Below, piece by piece: positions 56,270-63,434 of a stretch of DNA of 64,000 bases (position 1 is the stretch's first letter; every line of letters begins with the position of its first letter). The DNA is from Anaerolineae bacterium (GTDB lineage Bacteria; Chloroflexota; Anaerolineae; Promineifilales; Promineifilaceae). The notes under the pieces were generated by a model. The model did not search any database. It was not told where the DNA came from and saw nothing but the letters and a program-made list of their open reading frames with translations. The DNA is taken from positions 111,428 through 175,427 of the forward strand of contig JAHDWJ010000013.1 in assembly GCA_023384415.1 (NCBI GenBank), given 5' to 3'. A program made the position numbers and the translations under genes.

Positions 56270-56303
56270 GGAGTTTAGCGAAAATTAGTTTCTCCAATGT
56301 ACT

Positions 56304-56370
56304 GGACTCTAGCGAAAATTGATTTCAACAGTGATAATAACCAATCCACTAATACAGTAATAACCAGTGG
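56304..56370. repeat. Interspersed repeat R3, copy 2
   Basis: GGACTCTAGCGAAAATTGAT and the CTAATACAGTAATAACC stutter match the copy at 10858. A shorter variant (TTTAGCGAAAATTAGTTTCTCC) lies just before it at 56274-56295. Confidence 0.75.
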
Positions 56371-56419
56371 TCAAATCAAAAAACGCCAGACACCAGCTTC
56401 AAAGGTCAGCACAAATGAC

Positions 56420-56535
56420 CATTTCAATATCAGTCAGCCGATGAACTCATTAACGAGGTTTTAAATGGCTGAAAAGTGGGTAATAAATGCCTCACCGTTG
56501 ATCTTGCTGGCAAAAGTAAGACATACCCATCTATA
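56420..56535 (+). pseudogene. Remnant of an antitoxin end and PIN-toxin start
   Basis: The ATG at 56465 opens MAEKWVINASPLILLAKV, the typical N-terminus of a PIN-domain RNase toxin with its first catalytic Asp position occupied by Asn-Ala-Ser as in this subgroup, and stops after about 22 codons. The frame before it (about 56422-56475) reads SADELINEVLNG and overlaps the ATG, as an antitoxin end would. Only fragments remain. The following about 100 bp to 56635 show no gene. Confidence 0.6.
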
Positions 56536-56635
56536 ATAGCTTCTCTAAAGTTGGAACAACTTCTATTTTCTCAATTCCTGAAAAACGACAATTTTGGGTG
56601 CATGATTCCTCATAACCCATGCAGGAGCCAACATA

Positions 56636-57037
56636 ATGGTTGAATTAACCGTACAGGTACCAGAAGAAGTCGCGGCGCGGCTAGAACCTGTTCTCCAAAA
56701 TCTACCTGCTCTATTGCAACAAATCGCCTTCTCTGTGCCAACGGATACCGTCCCTGACAGGGTGGAAGCAGATGAGGGCGCTGCGACTCCGGTTTATCAA
56801 GAAATTCTCAACTTTCTGGCAATTGGGCCAGCCTCTCAAGCGATTTGGGAGTTTAAGGCGTCTGCCGCTGCTCAAGAGCGTTTGCAGCAATTGTTAGAAA
56901 AGAACCGTGAAGCCACCTTGAGTTCGACTGAACAAGCGGAATTAGACGCTTACGAACAGGTGGATTATTTGATGACTTTACTAAAAGCTCGTGCCTATCA
57001 CCAATTAAACATACCTGACCAGGGAATCCCTGTATGA
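56636..57037 (+). CDS. Small conserved protein paired with an HNH nuclease
   Basis: This 133-residue soluble, mostly helical protein starts MVELTVQVPEEVAARLEPVL. Its second half has FKASAAAQERLQQLLEKNRE and LSSTEQAELDAYEQVDYLM, a pattern recurring in small proteins encoded next to HNH or PIN genes. It may be an antitoxin or partner. GCAGGAGCC lies before the ATG. It overlaps the HNH gene by 4 bp (ATGA). No DNA-binding motif is evident. Confidence 0.7.
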   Translation: MVELTVQVPEEVAARLEPVLQNLPALLQQIAFSVPTDTVPDRVEADEGAATPVYQEILNFLAIGPASQAIWEFKASAAAQERLQQLLEKNREATLSSTEQAELDAYEQVDYLMTLLKARAYHQLNIPDQGIPV

Positions 57038-57444
57038 GCGAGCTTGTTTCGACTCGTTTGCGCCAACTGGTTATCAAACGAGCTAACAACCAGTGCGAAT
57101 ATTGTCGCCTGCACGAAACCGTTTCCCCATTTTCCCACGAAGTTGATCACCTGATAGCTCGCAAACATGGGGGGCAAACAGTTGCCGAAAATCTGGCTTT
57201 GTCCTGTTTACCTTGTAATCGCCGCAAAGGCTCTGACTTGACAACGATTGATCCCGTAACAGCGACTGTTGTGCCTTTGTTTAATCCACGAGTACAACGG
57301 TGGGCCGATCATTTTGTTCTACGTGGCGCAGCTATTGAAGGGTTAACCCCTATTGGACGAGGAACTGTTTTTCTGTTGGCCTTAAACACCCCTGATCGTC
57401 TTGCCCGCAGAGAAGCTCTTATTCCAGAAGGGCTTTACCCTTAA
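57034..57444 (+). CDS. HNH endonuclease
   Basis: This 136-residue nuclease has a zinc knuckle of C21-x2-C24 and C58-x2-C61, the HNH core EVDHLIARKHGGQ (D38-H39), and N53 in AENLALSC. The C-terminal half (75-136) is conserved in this small stand-alone type: VPLFNPRVQRWADHF and LNTPDRLARREALI. It cleaves DNA or RNA with a divalent metal. It is co-translated with the 133-residue protein. The pair is bounded by repeats on both sides and contains no octamer, consistent with arrival as a cassette. Confidence 0.9.
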   Translation: MSELVSTRLRQLVIKRANNQCEYCRLHETVSPFSHEVDHLIARKHGGQTVAENLALSCLPCNRRKGSDLTTIDPVTATVVPLFNPRVQRWADHFVLRGAAIEGLTPIGRGTVFLLALNTPDRLARREALIPEGLYP

Positions 57445-57544
57445 TTTTTATCAAGCCCATCCCTGAAAGCTGCGGCAGAAAAGCTCTTATTCCAGAAGGG
57501 CTTTACCCTTAATTTTTATCAAGCCTATCCCTGAAAGCTGCGGC
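57413..57544. repeat. 68-bp tandem duplication across the HNH gene end
   Basis: The unit starts AAGCTCTTATTCCAGAAGGG inside the last codons of the HNH gene and repeats once at 57481 with a single C/T change over about 64 bp. The second copy therefore carries a duplicate of the gene's 3' end. Confidence 0.9.
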
Positions 57545-57648
57545 CGCGTCCTCAGCCATTACATCTCATACGAGATGGCCGACATCTTCCCTCTTGACCA
57601 GGCCATCGGCTGGAGCCACCTCAGCCGCGACGACCTGGACATTTGCCT
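57540..57648 (+). pseudogene. Fragment of a second copy of the membrane-protein gene
   Basis: Read in frame, this stretch gives GRVLSHYISYEMADIFPLDQ followed by AIGWSHLSRDDLD, matching GRVISRQSYTSDWMADISPL and AIGWGELSSDYLD of the intact gene at 55449-56168. It has neither start nor stop and begins at a GCGGCCGC shared with the intact gene at 55736. Confidence 0.8.
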
Positions 57649-57650
57649 AC

Positions 57651-57711
57651 CGTGCCTTATCCTTCCCAGTTGCGTTATAATCCCCTCAACGTGACAAAAA
57701 ACTCAATAACT
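57651..57711 (+). repeat. 61-bp direct repeat, copy 2, with TATAAT upstream of acnA
   Basis: It is identical to 56209-56269. TATAAT at 57676-57681 could be the acnA promoter; the -35 region is weak. A shred of repeat R3 (CGACTCTGGCAAAAATT) follows at 57712. The rest of the gap to 57817 holds the acnA leader and AGAGGTGACCC ribosome site. Confidence 0.85.
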
Positions 57712-57817
57712 CGACTCTGGCAAAAATTTACGTGATCCCTGGAATCTCTCACTCTCCAGAGGTCAAACCAAACCCAATTTCGAGGAAATATTTTTCCCAC
57801 ACATAAGAGGTGACCCA

Positions 57818-60517
57818 ATGACCCAAACGTTAGACCCTTTCGGAGCCCGGACGCCACTGCCGGGACACGACAACTATTTTTATTATCGCCTGGGCAAATT
57901 GAGCGAGTCGGGCATCGGCCATATTGACCGGCTGCCTTATTCAATCCGTGTTTTGCTCGAAGCCCTGCTGCGTAACTGTGATAATTACATCATCAACCCG
58001 GATGATGTGACCCGCATGGCCGGCTGGAACGCCCAGGCCCCAGAGCAGGTGGAGATCGCCTTCATGCCGGCACGGGTTATTTTGCAGGATTTTACCGGGG
58101 TGCCGGCGGTTGTAGATTTGGCCGCCATGCGCTCCGCTCTGGCCCGATTGGGCGGCGACCCCAAGAAAATTAACCCGCTGGTGCCGGTTGATCTGGTCAT
58201 TGACCATTCGGTGCAGGTGGATATGTTCGGCTCGGCTTATGCCCTCATGTTTAATGCTGAACGGGAGTTTGAGCGCAACCGGGAGCGGTATGAGTTCCTC
58301 AAATGGGGGCAAGAGGCGTTTGCCAATTTCAGCGTTGTCCCCCCGGCCACCGGCATCGTTCACCAGGTCAATCTGGAATATCTGGCCCAGGTGGTGATGA
58401 GTAAAAACGAAGGGGATGAAAAGGTGCTGTTCCCCGATACCCTGGTCGGCACTGATTCCCATACCACCATGATCAATGGGCTGGGGGTTGTAGGCTGGGG
58501 GGTTGGCGGTATCGAAGCCGAGGCGGTGATGCTCGGTCAGCCGATTTATATGCTTACCCCAGAGGTGGTGGGCTTTAAGTTGACCGGTGCTTTGCCGGAA
58601 GGGGCCACGGCCACAGACCTGGTGCTGACGGTGACGCAGATGCTCCGCAAGCGGGGGGTGGTAGGTAAATTTGTGGAGTTTTATGGCGATGGCATCCAGC
58701 ACATGAGCCTGCCCGACCGGGCGACTATCGCCAATATGGCCCCGGAATATGGGGCGACTATCGGCTTTTTCCCGGTGGATGAGGAGACGCTGGCTTATAT
58801 GCGCCGCACCGGCCGCTCTGAGGATCTGGTGCAGTTGGTGGCAGCGTATTATAAGGCGCAGGGGCTGTTCTATGATCCCAGCCGGCCCGACCCTGAGTTT
58901 ACTGATACGCTAGAGTTGGACCTGAGCAGTGTGGTGCCGAGTCTGGCGGGTCCGAAGCGGCCGCAAGACCGCGTTCCCCTGGCCGATATGAAAGGCACCT
59001 TCAAGCAAGCATTACAAATGCCCGTAGACAAAGGGGGGTTTGGCCTCAACAGCGAGACCCTGGGCAGCCAGGCAGTTATCAGCAATGGTAAAGATGTCAC
59101 CATTGGCCATGGGGCGGTGGTCATTGCCGCCATCACCAGCTGCACCAATACCAGCAACCCCAGTGTGATGATTGGGGCCGGGCTGGTGGCCAAAAAGGCC
59201 GTCGAGGCCGGGCTATCGGTACCCCCGTATGTCAAAACTAGCCTGGCTCCCGGCTCTAAAGTGGTCAATGATTACCTGACCCATTCCGGGCTGCTGCCTT
59301 ACCTGGAGCAGCTTGGCTTCCACATTGTCGGGTATGGCTGTACCACCTGTATCGGCAACTCTGGTCCCCTGCCAGAACCGGTGGTCAACGCCATTGATGA
59401 GGGCAACCTGGTGGCCGTTTCCGTCCTGAGCGGCAACCGGAACTTTGAAGGGCGGGTTCATGCCAAAACGCGGGCTAACTACCTGGCCTCCCCCCCCCTG
59501 GTGGTGGCTTATGCTCTGGCCGGCCGCACCGACATTGATTTGATGAATGAACCCATCGGCGAAGGCCCCAATGGCCCCGTCTACCTGCGGGACATCTGGC
59601 CGAGCAATGAAGAAATCCAGGCCACTATCCGCCAATCGCTCCAGCCGGAGATGTTCTTGAAACAGTACGGCCACACCTACACGGCCAATGAGACCTGGAA
59701 CGCCATCGCCAAGAGCGGTGGAGAGCTGTATGAGTGGGATCCCGCTTCGACTTATGTGCAGGAACCCCCATTCTTCACTGAGTTGACGTTAGATGTTCAG
59801 CCGATTGGCAATATTGAAGGCGGCCGCGTCCTGGTCAAATGTGGCGACTCTATTACCACCGACCACATCTCCCCCGCCGGTGGCATCGCCAAAAACAGCC
59901 CCGCGGCCGCTTACCTGCTAGAACGTGACGTAGCTTACAACGATTTCAACTCCTACGGCTCCCGCCGGGGCAATGACCGGGTGATGACGCGGGGCACCTT
60001 TGCCAACATCCGCTTCCGCAACCAGATGGCCCCCGGCAGCGAAGGGGGTTGGACAACCTACCTGCCCACCGGCGAACTGACTACCATTTATGACGCCTCG
60101 CTCCGCTACAAAGGGGATGGCACCCCCCTGGTAATCATCGCCGGGAATGATTATGGCATGGGCAGCTCCCGCGACTGGGCCGCCAAAGGGGTACTGCTCC
60201 TGGGGGTGAAGCTGGTCATCGCCAAAAGTTACGAGCGCATCCATCGCAGCAACCTGGTGGGGATGGGGGTGCTGCCGCTGCAATTCAAACCAGGCGAATC
60301 CTTAGACGGCTATGGGCTGGATGGCACGGAGACGTTCTCAACCCTCAATGTGACCGATGATCTTAAACCTCAGCAGGAAATCCTGGTCAAAGCGGTCAAC
60401 GCCGATGGCAAAGAGGTGATTTTCCCCACCATCTGCCGGATTGATACCCCCGTGGAAGTGGATTATTACCGCAATGGGGGGATTTTGCATACGGTGCTGC
60501 GGAAATTGGCGGCTTAA
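57818..60517 (+). CDS. acnA: Aconitate hydratase A
   Basis: This 899-residue enzyme interconverts citrate and isocitrate in the TCA cycle. The 4Fe-4S cysteines are C442 (ITSCTNTSN) and C508/C511 ([12 protein letters not shown]). Other AcnA blocks include [40 protein letters not shown] (with variation at the start) and the C-terminal swivel domain with [10 protein letters not shown] and [12 protein letters not shown]. It is full length. GAGGTGACCC precedes the ATG. Its upstream promoter-like sequence has a perfect copy 1.4 kb further upstream. No other TCA gene is adjacent. Confidence 0.97.
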   Translation: MTQTLDPFGARTPLPGHDNYFYYRLGKLSESGIGHIDRLPYSIRVLLEALLRNCDNYIINPDDVTRMAGWNAQAPEQVEIAFMPARVILQDFTGVPAVVDLAAMRSALARLGGDPKKINPLVPVDLVIDHSVQVDMFGSAYALMFNAEREFERNRERYEFLKWGQEAFANFSVVPPATGIVHQVNLEYLAQVVMSKNEGDEKVLFPDTLVGTDSHTTMINGLGVVGWGVGGIEAEAVMLGQPIYMLTPEVVGFKLTGALPEGATATDLVLTVTQMLRKRGVVGKFVEFYGDGIQHMSLPDRATIANMAPEYGATIGFFPVDEETLAYMRRTGRSEDLVQLVAAYYKAQGLFYDPSRPDPEFTDTLELDLSSVVPSLAGPKRPQDRVPLADMKGTFKQALQMPVDKGGFGLNSETLGSQAVISNGKDVTIGHGAVVIAAITSCTNTSNPSVMIGAGLVAKKAVEAGLSVPPYVKTSLAPGSKVVNDYLTHSGLLPYLEQLGFHIVGYGCTTCIGNSGPLPEPVVNAIDEGNLVAVSVLSGNRNFEGRVHAKTRANYLASPPLVVAYALAGRTDIDLMNEPIGEGPNGPVYLRDIWPSNEEIQATIRQSLQPEMFLKQYGHTYTANETWNAIAKSGGELYEWDPASTYVQEPPFFTELTLDVQPIGNIEGGRVLVKCGDSITTDHISPAGGIAKNSPAAAYLLERDVAYNDFNSYGSRRGNDRVMTRGTFANIRFRNQMAPGSEGGWTTYLPTGELTTIYDASLRYKGDGTPLVIIAGNDYGMGSSRDWAAKGVLLLGVKLVIAKSYERIHRSNLVGMGVLPLQFKPGESLDGYGLDGTETFSTLNVTDDLKPQQEILVKAVNADGKEVIFPTICRIDTPVEVDYYRNGGILHTVLRKLAA

Positions 60518-60537
60518 GGGTACAGTGACAGTTAAAC

Positions 60538-60573
60538 GCGGCCGCAGTTGGGGAGTGTCCTGGCTGCGGCCGC
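60538..60573 (+). terminator. Hairpin made from two GCGGCCGC octamers after acnA
   Basis: GCGGCCGCAG and CTGCGGCCGC (60538 and 60564) can pair as a perfect 10-bp stem with a 16-nt loop, followed by AAATGTGG and, 15 bp later, GTTTTTG. It may end the acnA transcript. The octamers here are non-coding. Confidence 0.5.
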
Positions 60574-60623
60574 AAATGTGGTGTACTGTTTTTGATTGGC
60601 CCATTTGCCCGAAAAGGAGAAAA

Positions 60624-60916
60624 ATGAGGGAGCAGATGCTGTTAGAACAACCACAAATTATATCTGTTGAAGAGATCAAAAAAAACCAGAATTGATCACC
60701 CAGCTTTTGCTGCAAGAACAGGATGTATCCGTTATGTTTGAGAAGCGGGGGGATCAGGTTAGCTACTTTTATCTGAAAACTTATGACAAAGATACAATTA
60801 GAATCCTACGAGAAACAAAGGCAGAACATAACCAAATGAGCGAGAAAGGATATACCCGCCAACAGGCATGCAAAGAATTTTTTGAAGCCCAATTACAAAT
60901 AAACAGTTCTACCTGA
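60624..60916 (+). pseudogene. Frameshifted antitoxin-like gene
   Basis: AAGGAGAAAA precedes the ATG at 60624. The frame stops after 23 codons, just past a run of eight A (60678-60685). Adding one A joins VEEIKK to PELITQLLLQEQDVSVMFEK and gives a protein of about 98 residues ending QLQINSST at 60916. Small size and the adjoining PIN fragment suggest an antitoxin. Sequencing error in the A-run is possible. Confidence 0.55.
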
Positions 60917-60970
60917 CTGGACTCTGGCGAAAATTGATTTCACCAGTGGTAATAACCAATACACCAATAC
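60915..60970. repeat. Interspersed repeat R3, copy 3 (truncated)
   Basis: GACTGGACTCTGGCG and ATTGATTTCACCAGTGG lead into the CCAATACACCAATACA stutter. The repeat ends where the PIN fragment begins, so it marks the break in that gene. Confidence 0.75.
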
Positions 60971-60975
60971 ATATC

Positions 60976-61149
60976 CATCTGATCCAGATGATATTGCCTT
61001 TCTGCTCTGTGCAGAGAACGGCAAAGCAACCCATATAGTCAGTTACGATTCTCATCTTAAAGAGATCGAGTCGTTTTATGCCTTCCAGGTATGCACCCCT
61101 TTAACCTTTCTAGTTGAACTACGAAAAGCATTATTGGCTCAAGGTTCAT
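60976..61149 (+). pseudogene. C-terminal fragment of a PIN-domain toxin
   Basis: The frame reads DPDDIAFLLCAENGKATHIV, then SYDSHLKEIESFY and VCTPLTFLVELRKALLAQGS, ending in TAA. DPDD-x-FL and S-x-D-x-HL are the conserved C-terminal acidic motifs of VapC-like PIN RNases. The N-terminal half is missing and replaced by repeat R3. The missing half resembles the fragment at 56465, though a common origin is unproven. Confidence 0.75.
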
Positions 61150-61200
61150 AAAGCGGTATCCTCTAAACCTTTTCAACAACTTTACCTTGAAGATTATCAT

Positions 61201-61620
61201 ATGCCGCAACACCTGGGTCTCGTCGCTTTGGTTGTCCCTGATTATGACGAAGCCTTAGCGTTTTATGTTGGCGTTTTAGGATTCACCCTGGTGGAGGATA
61301 CTTTTGTCCCGGAACAGAACAAACGGTGGGTGGTGGTGACGCCGCCTGGTGCCACCGAGTCGCGGCTTTTGCTCGCCCGCGCCATTGGGGAAGAACAAAT
61401 AACCCGGATCGGCAATCAAACCGGCGGCCGCGTCTTTCTTTTTCTCTACACCGATAACTTTTACCGCGATTACCGCCGCTACCAGGCCAACGGGGTCACC
61501 TTTATCCGCGAGCCAAAAGAAGAACCTTACGGAACCGTCGCCGTCTTCCAAGACCTCTATGGCAACCTCTGGGACCTGGTGCAACCCAACCCCCCCAATG
61601 ATAAAGCAGCCATTCCCTGA
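61201..61620 (+). CDS. VOC-superfamily (glyoxalase/bleomycin-resistance-like) protein
   Basis: This 139-residue protein has two beta-alpha-beta-beta-beta modules. The first begins LGLVALVVPDYDEALAFYVG with H4 as potential metal ligand. The second ends with FIREPKEEPYGTVAVFQDLY and GNLWDLVQ, where the Glu/Gln positions close the metal site. It is of the single-domain, dimeric type often annotated as lactoylglutathione-lyase-like; the substrate is unknown. I use ATG 61201, since the longer frame to 61114 reads through the preceding PIN relic. It holds the last GCGGCCGC of the window (61423). Confidence 0.85.
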   Translation: MPQHLGLVALVVPDYDEALAFYVGVLGFTLVEDTFVPEQNKRWVVVTPPGATESRLLLARAIGEEQITRIGNQTGGRVFLFLYTDNFYRDYRRYQANGVTFIREPKEEPYGTVAVFQDLYGNLWDLVQPNPPNDKAAIP

Positions 61621-61687
61621 CGCGCCCCTTCCCGGTAGACAGTCCGGCGTGGCCTGATACAATACCCCCAAAACAAAAGGACCCGGC

Positions 61688-61831
61688 ATGGCCATCAAGA
61701 AATCAGACCTTTACGCCTCCCTTTGGGCCTCCGGCGACCAACTGCGCGGCGGCCTGGACGCCAGACGCGGCCGTTTGCCCCCCGCCCCTTTTTCCTATCA
61801 TTGGCGCAATCCCTATCCGGCTAAAATTTAA
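61688..61831 (+). pseudogene. N-terminal relic of a second HsdM-type methyltransferase
   Basis: This 47-codon frame reads MAIKKSDLYASLWASGDQLR then GGLDA, the signature start of one HsdM subfamily, then loses homology and stops at a TAA 20 bp before the intact hsdM. The intact gene has a different N-terminus, so this is a remnant of another type I system and not an alternative start. AAAGGACCCGGC precedes its ATG. Confidence 0.75.
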
Positions 61832-61853
61832 CCATTCACAAGGCATCCATTCC

Positions 61854-63434
61854 ATGAACAACCTCAAAGAAAGCGAACGCGCCGAACTGCACAAAACCAT
61901 CTGGCGCATTGCCAACGATCTGCGCGGCAGCGTGGACGGCTGGGACTTCAAAACTTACGTGCTGGGCATCTTGTTTTACCGCTTCATCTCCGAAAATCTG
62001 ACCCATTACCTGAACGAACAGGAACGCCAGGCGGGCAGCCCCCATTTTGAGTACGCCACCCTCAGCGACGAGGACGCCGAATTTGGCCGCGCCGAAACGG
62101 TGACGGAAAAGGGGTTCTATATTTTGCCCTCTCACCTCTTTGCCAATGTGCGGGCGCGGGCGCGGCTCGATGCCAATTTGAATGAGACGCTGGCCCGCGT
62201 TTTTAAGGAGATTGAAGGGTCGGCCGTGGGCCATGCCAGCGAAGATGATTTCAAAGGGTTGTTTGACGACCTGGACGTGAATTCCAACAAGCTCGGCCCG
62301 ACGGTGGCCCGACGGAATGAGAAGCTGGTGAAGCTGCTGGAGGCTATCGGCGATTTGCCCCTTTCTAACGGCGACGGCCGTTTCGCCGACAACGCCATTG
62401 ACCTCTTTGGCGACGCTTACGAATATCTGATGCAGATGTACGCCTCTACGGCCGGTAAGTCGGGCGGCGAATTTTACACGCCGCAAGAGGTTTCCGAACT
62501 GCTGACCCGCATTGCCGTGCTGGGCAAAACTGAGGTCAACAAGGTGTACGACCCCGCCTGCGGCTCCGGCTCGCTGCTGCTCAACTTTGCCAAAGTGCTG
62601 GGGCAGGCGAATGTGCGGCGCGGCTTTTTTGGGCAGGAGATTAACCTGGCCACCTACAACCTCTGCCGCATCAATATGTTTTTGCACGATGTGAACTATG
62701 AAAAGTTCGACATCGCCCACGGCGACACCCTCACCGACCCCCACCATTGGGACGATGAGCCGTTTGAGGCTATCGTCTCCAATCCGCCTTACTCCATCAA
62801 ATGGGCGGGCGACGCCAACCCGCTGCTGATTAACGACCCCCGCTTTGCCCCGGCGGGGGTGTTGGCCCCCAAGAGCAAGGCGGATCTGGCCTTTACCATG
62901 CACATTCTGAGCTGGCTGGCGGTGGACGGCACGGCCGCTATCGTTGAATTTCCCGGCGTGCTTTACCGCGGCGGCGCGGAGCAGAAAATCCGCCAATATC
63001 TGATTGATAATAATTATGTGACGGCCGTCATTCAACTGCCGCCCGACCTCTTTTTCGGCACCACCATCGCCACCTGCGTCATTGTCTTGCAGAAGTCGAA
63101 GGGGGATAACGCCACCCTGTTTATTGACGCTTCGGCCGAGTTTGCCCGCAGCGGCAACAAAAACAAGCTGCTGCCCGAACACCGGCAAAAAATTCTCGAC
63201 GCTTACGCGGCGCGGGCCGACGCGCCCCACTTTGCCCGGCTGGTGGAGAATGGGGAAATTGCCGCCAACGGCTACAACATCGCCGTTTCTTCCTATGTGG
63301 CCCCGGAGGATACGCGGGAGGCGGTGGACATTCAGGCGTTGAACGCCGAGATTGCCCGCATGGTGGCCCGGCAGGCGGCACTGCGAACGCAGATTGACGC
63401 GATTGTGGCCGAGTTGGAGGGGGAAGGGGCATGA
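61854..63434 (+). CDS. hsdM: Type I restriction-modification system methyltransferase subunit
   Basis: This 526-residue N6-adenine methyltransferase has the N-terminal HsdM bundle (residues 5-150), SAM motif I YDPACGSGSLLL near 238-249 and catalytic motif IV SNPPYSIKW near 307-311. The C-terminal helix ends ALRTQIDAIVAELEGEG. With HsdS it methylates a bipartite target, and with HsdR it restricts unmodified DNA. The start ATG lies after a short gap behind the relic; CATTCACAAGGCATCC supplies AAGG. It overlaps hsdS by 4 bp. No GCGGCCGC occurs in this locus and composition differs from the rest, which suggests acquisition by transfer. Confidence 0.95.
   Translation: MNNLKESERAELHKTIWRIANDLRGSVDGWDFKTYVLGILFYRFISENLTHYLNEQERQAGSPHFEYATLSDEDAEFGRAETVTEKGFYILPSHLFANVRARARLDANLNETLARVFKEIEGSAVGHASEDDFKGLFDDLDVNSNKLGPTVARRNEKLVKLLEAIGDLPLSNGDGRFADNAIDLFGDAYEYLMQMYASTAGKSGGEFYTPQEVSELLTRIAVLGKTEVNKVYDPACGSGSLLLNFAKVLGQANVRRGFFGQEINLATYNLCRINMFLHDVNYEKFDIAHGDTLTDPHHWDDEPFEAIVSNPPYSIKWAGDANPLLINDPRFAPAGVLAPKSKADLAFTMHILSWLAVDGTAAIVEFPGVLYRGGAEQKIRQYLIDNNYVTAVIQLPPDLFFGTTIATCVIVLQKSKGDNATLFIDASAEFARSGNKNKLLPEHRQKILDAYAARADAPHFARLVENGEIAANGYNIAVSSYVAPEDTREAVDIQALNAEIARMVARQAALRTQIDAIVAELEGEGA

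Larger units (their letters stand above)
161..61430. repeat. Highly iterated palindrome GCGGCCGC (about 128 copies)
   Basis: The octamer occurs about once per 480 bp in coding and non-coding DNA, in different reading frames (Ala-Ala-Ala, Arg-Pro, Gly-Arg). Some copies overlap (1895/1901, 27786/27792) and some form pairs. None lies in 3901-6650 or 61431-64000. This is my own hand count; a few copies may be missed or double counted. Confidence 0.9.

Noticed and set aside
56209-57711. Prophage or integrative element around the HNH genes
   Set aside because: There is no integrase, capsid or tail gene, and no tRNA attachment site; the repeats are better explained by segmental duplication.
57941-58702. 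A 253-codon minus-strand open frame inside acnA
   Set aside because: It lies wholly within the conserved aconitase frame and shows no domain, signal or ribosome site.
61836-63230. A 464-codon minus-strand open frame opposite hsdM
   Set aside because: It is antisense to a clear HsdM with all catalytic motifs; the opposite frame is open because of high GC and biased codon use, and its translation has no recognisable domain.
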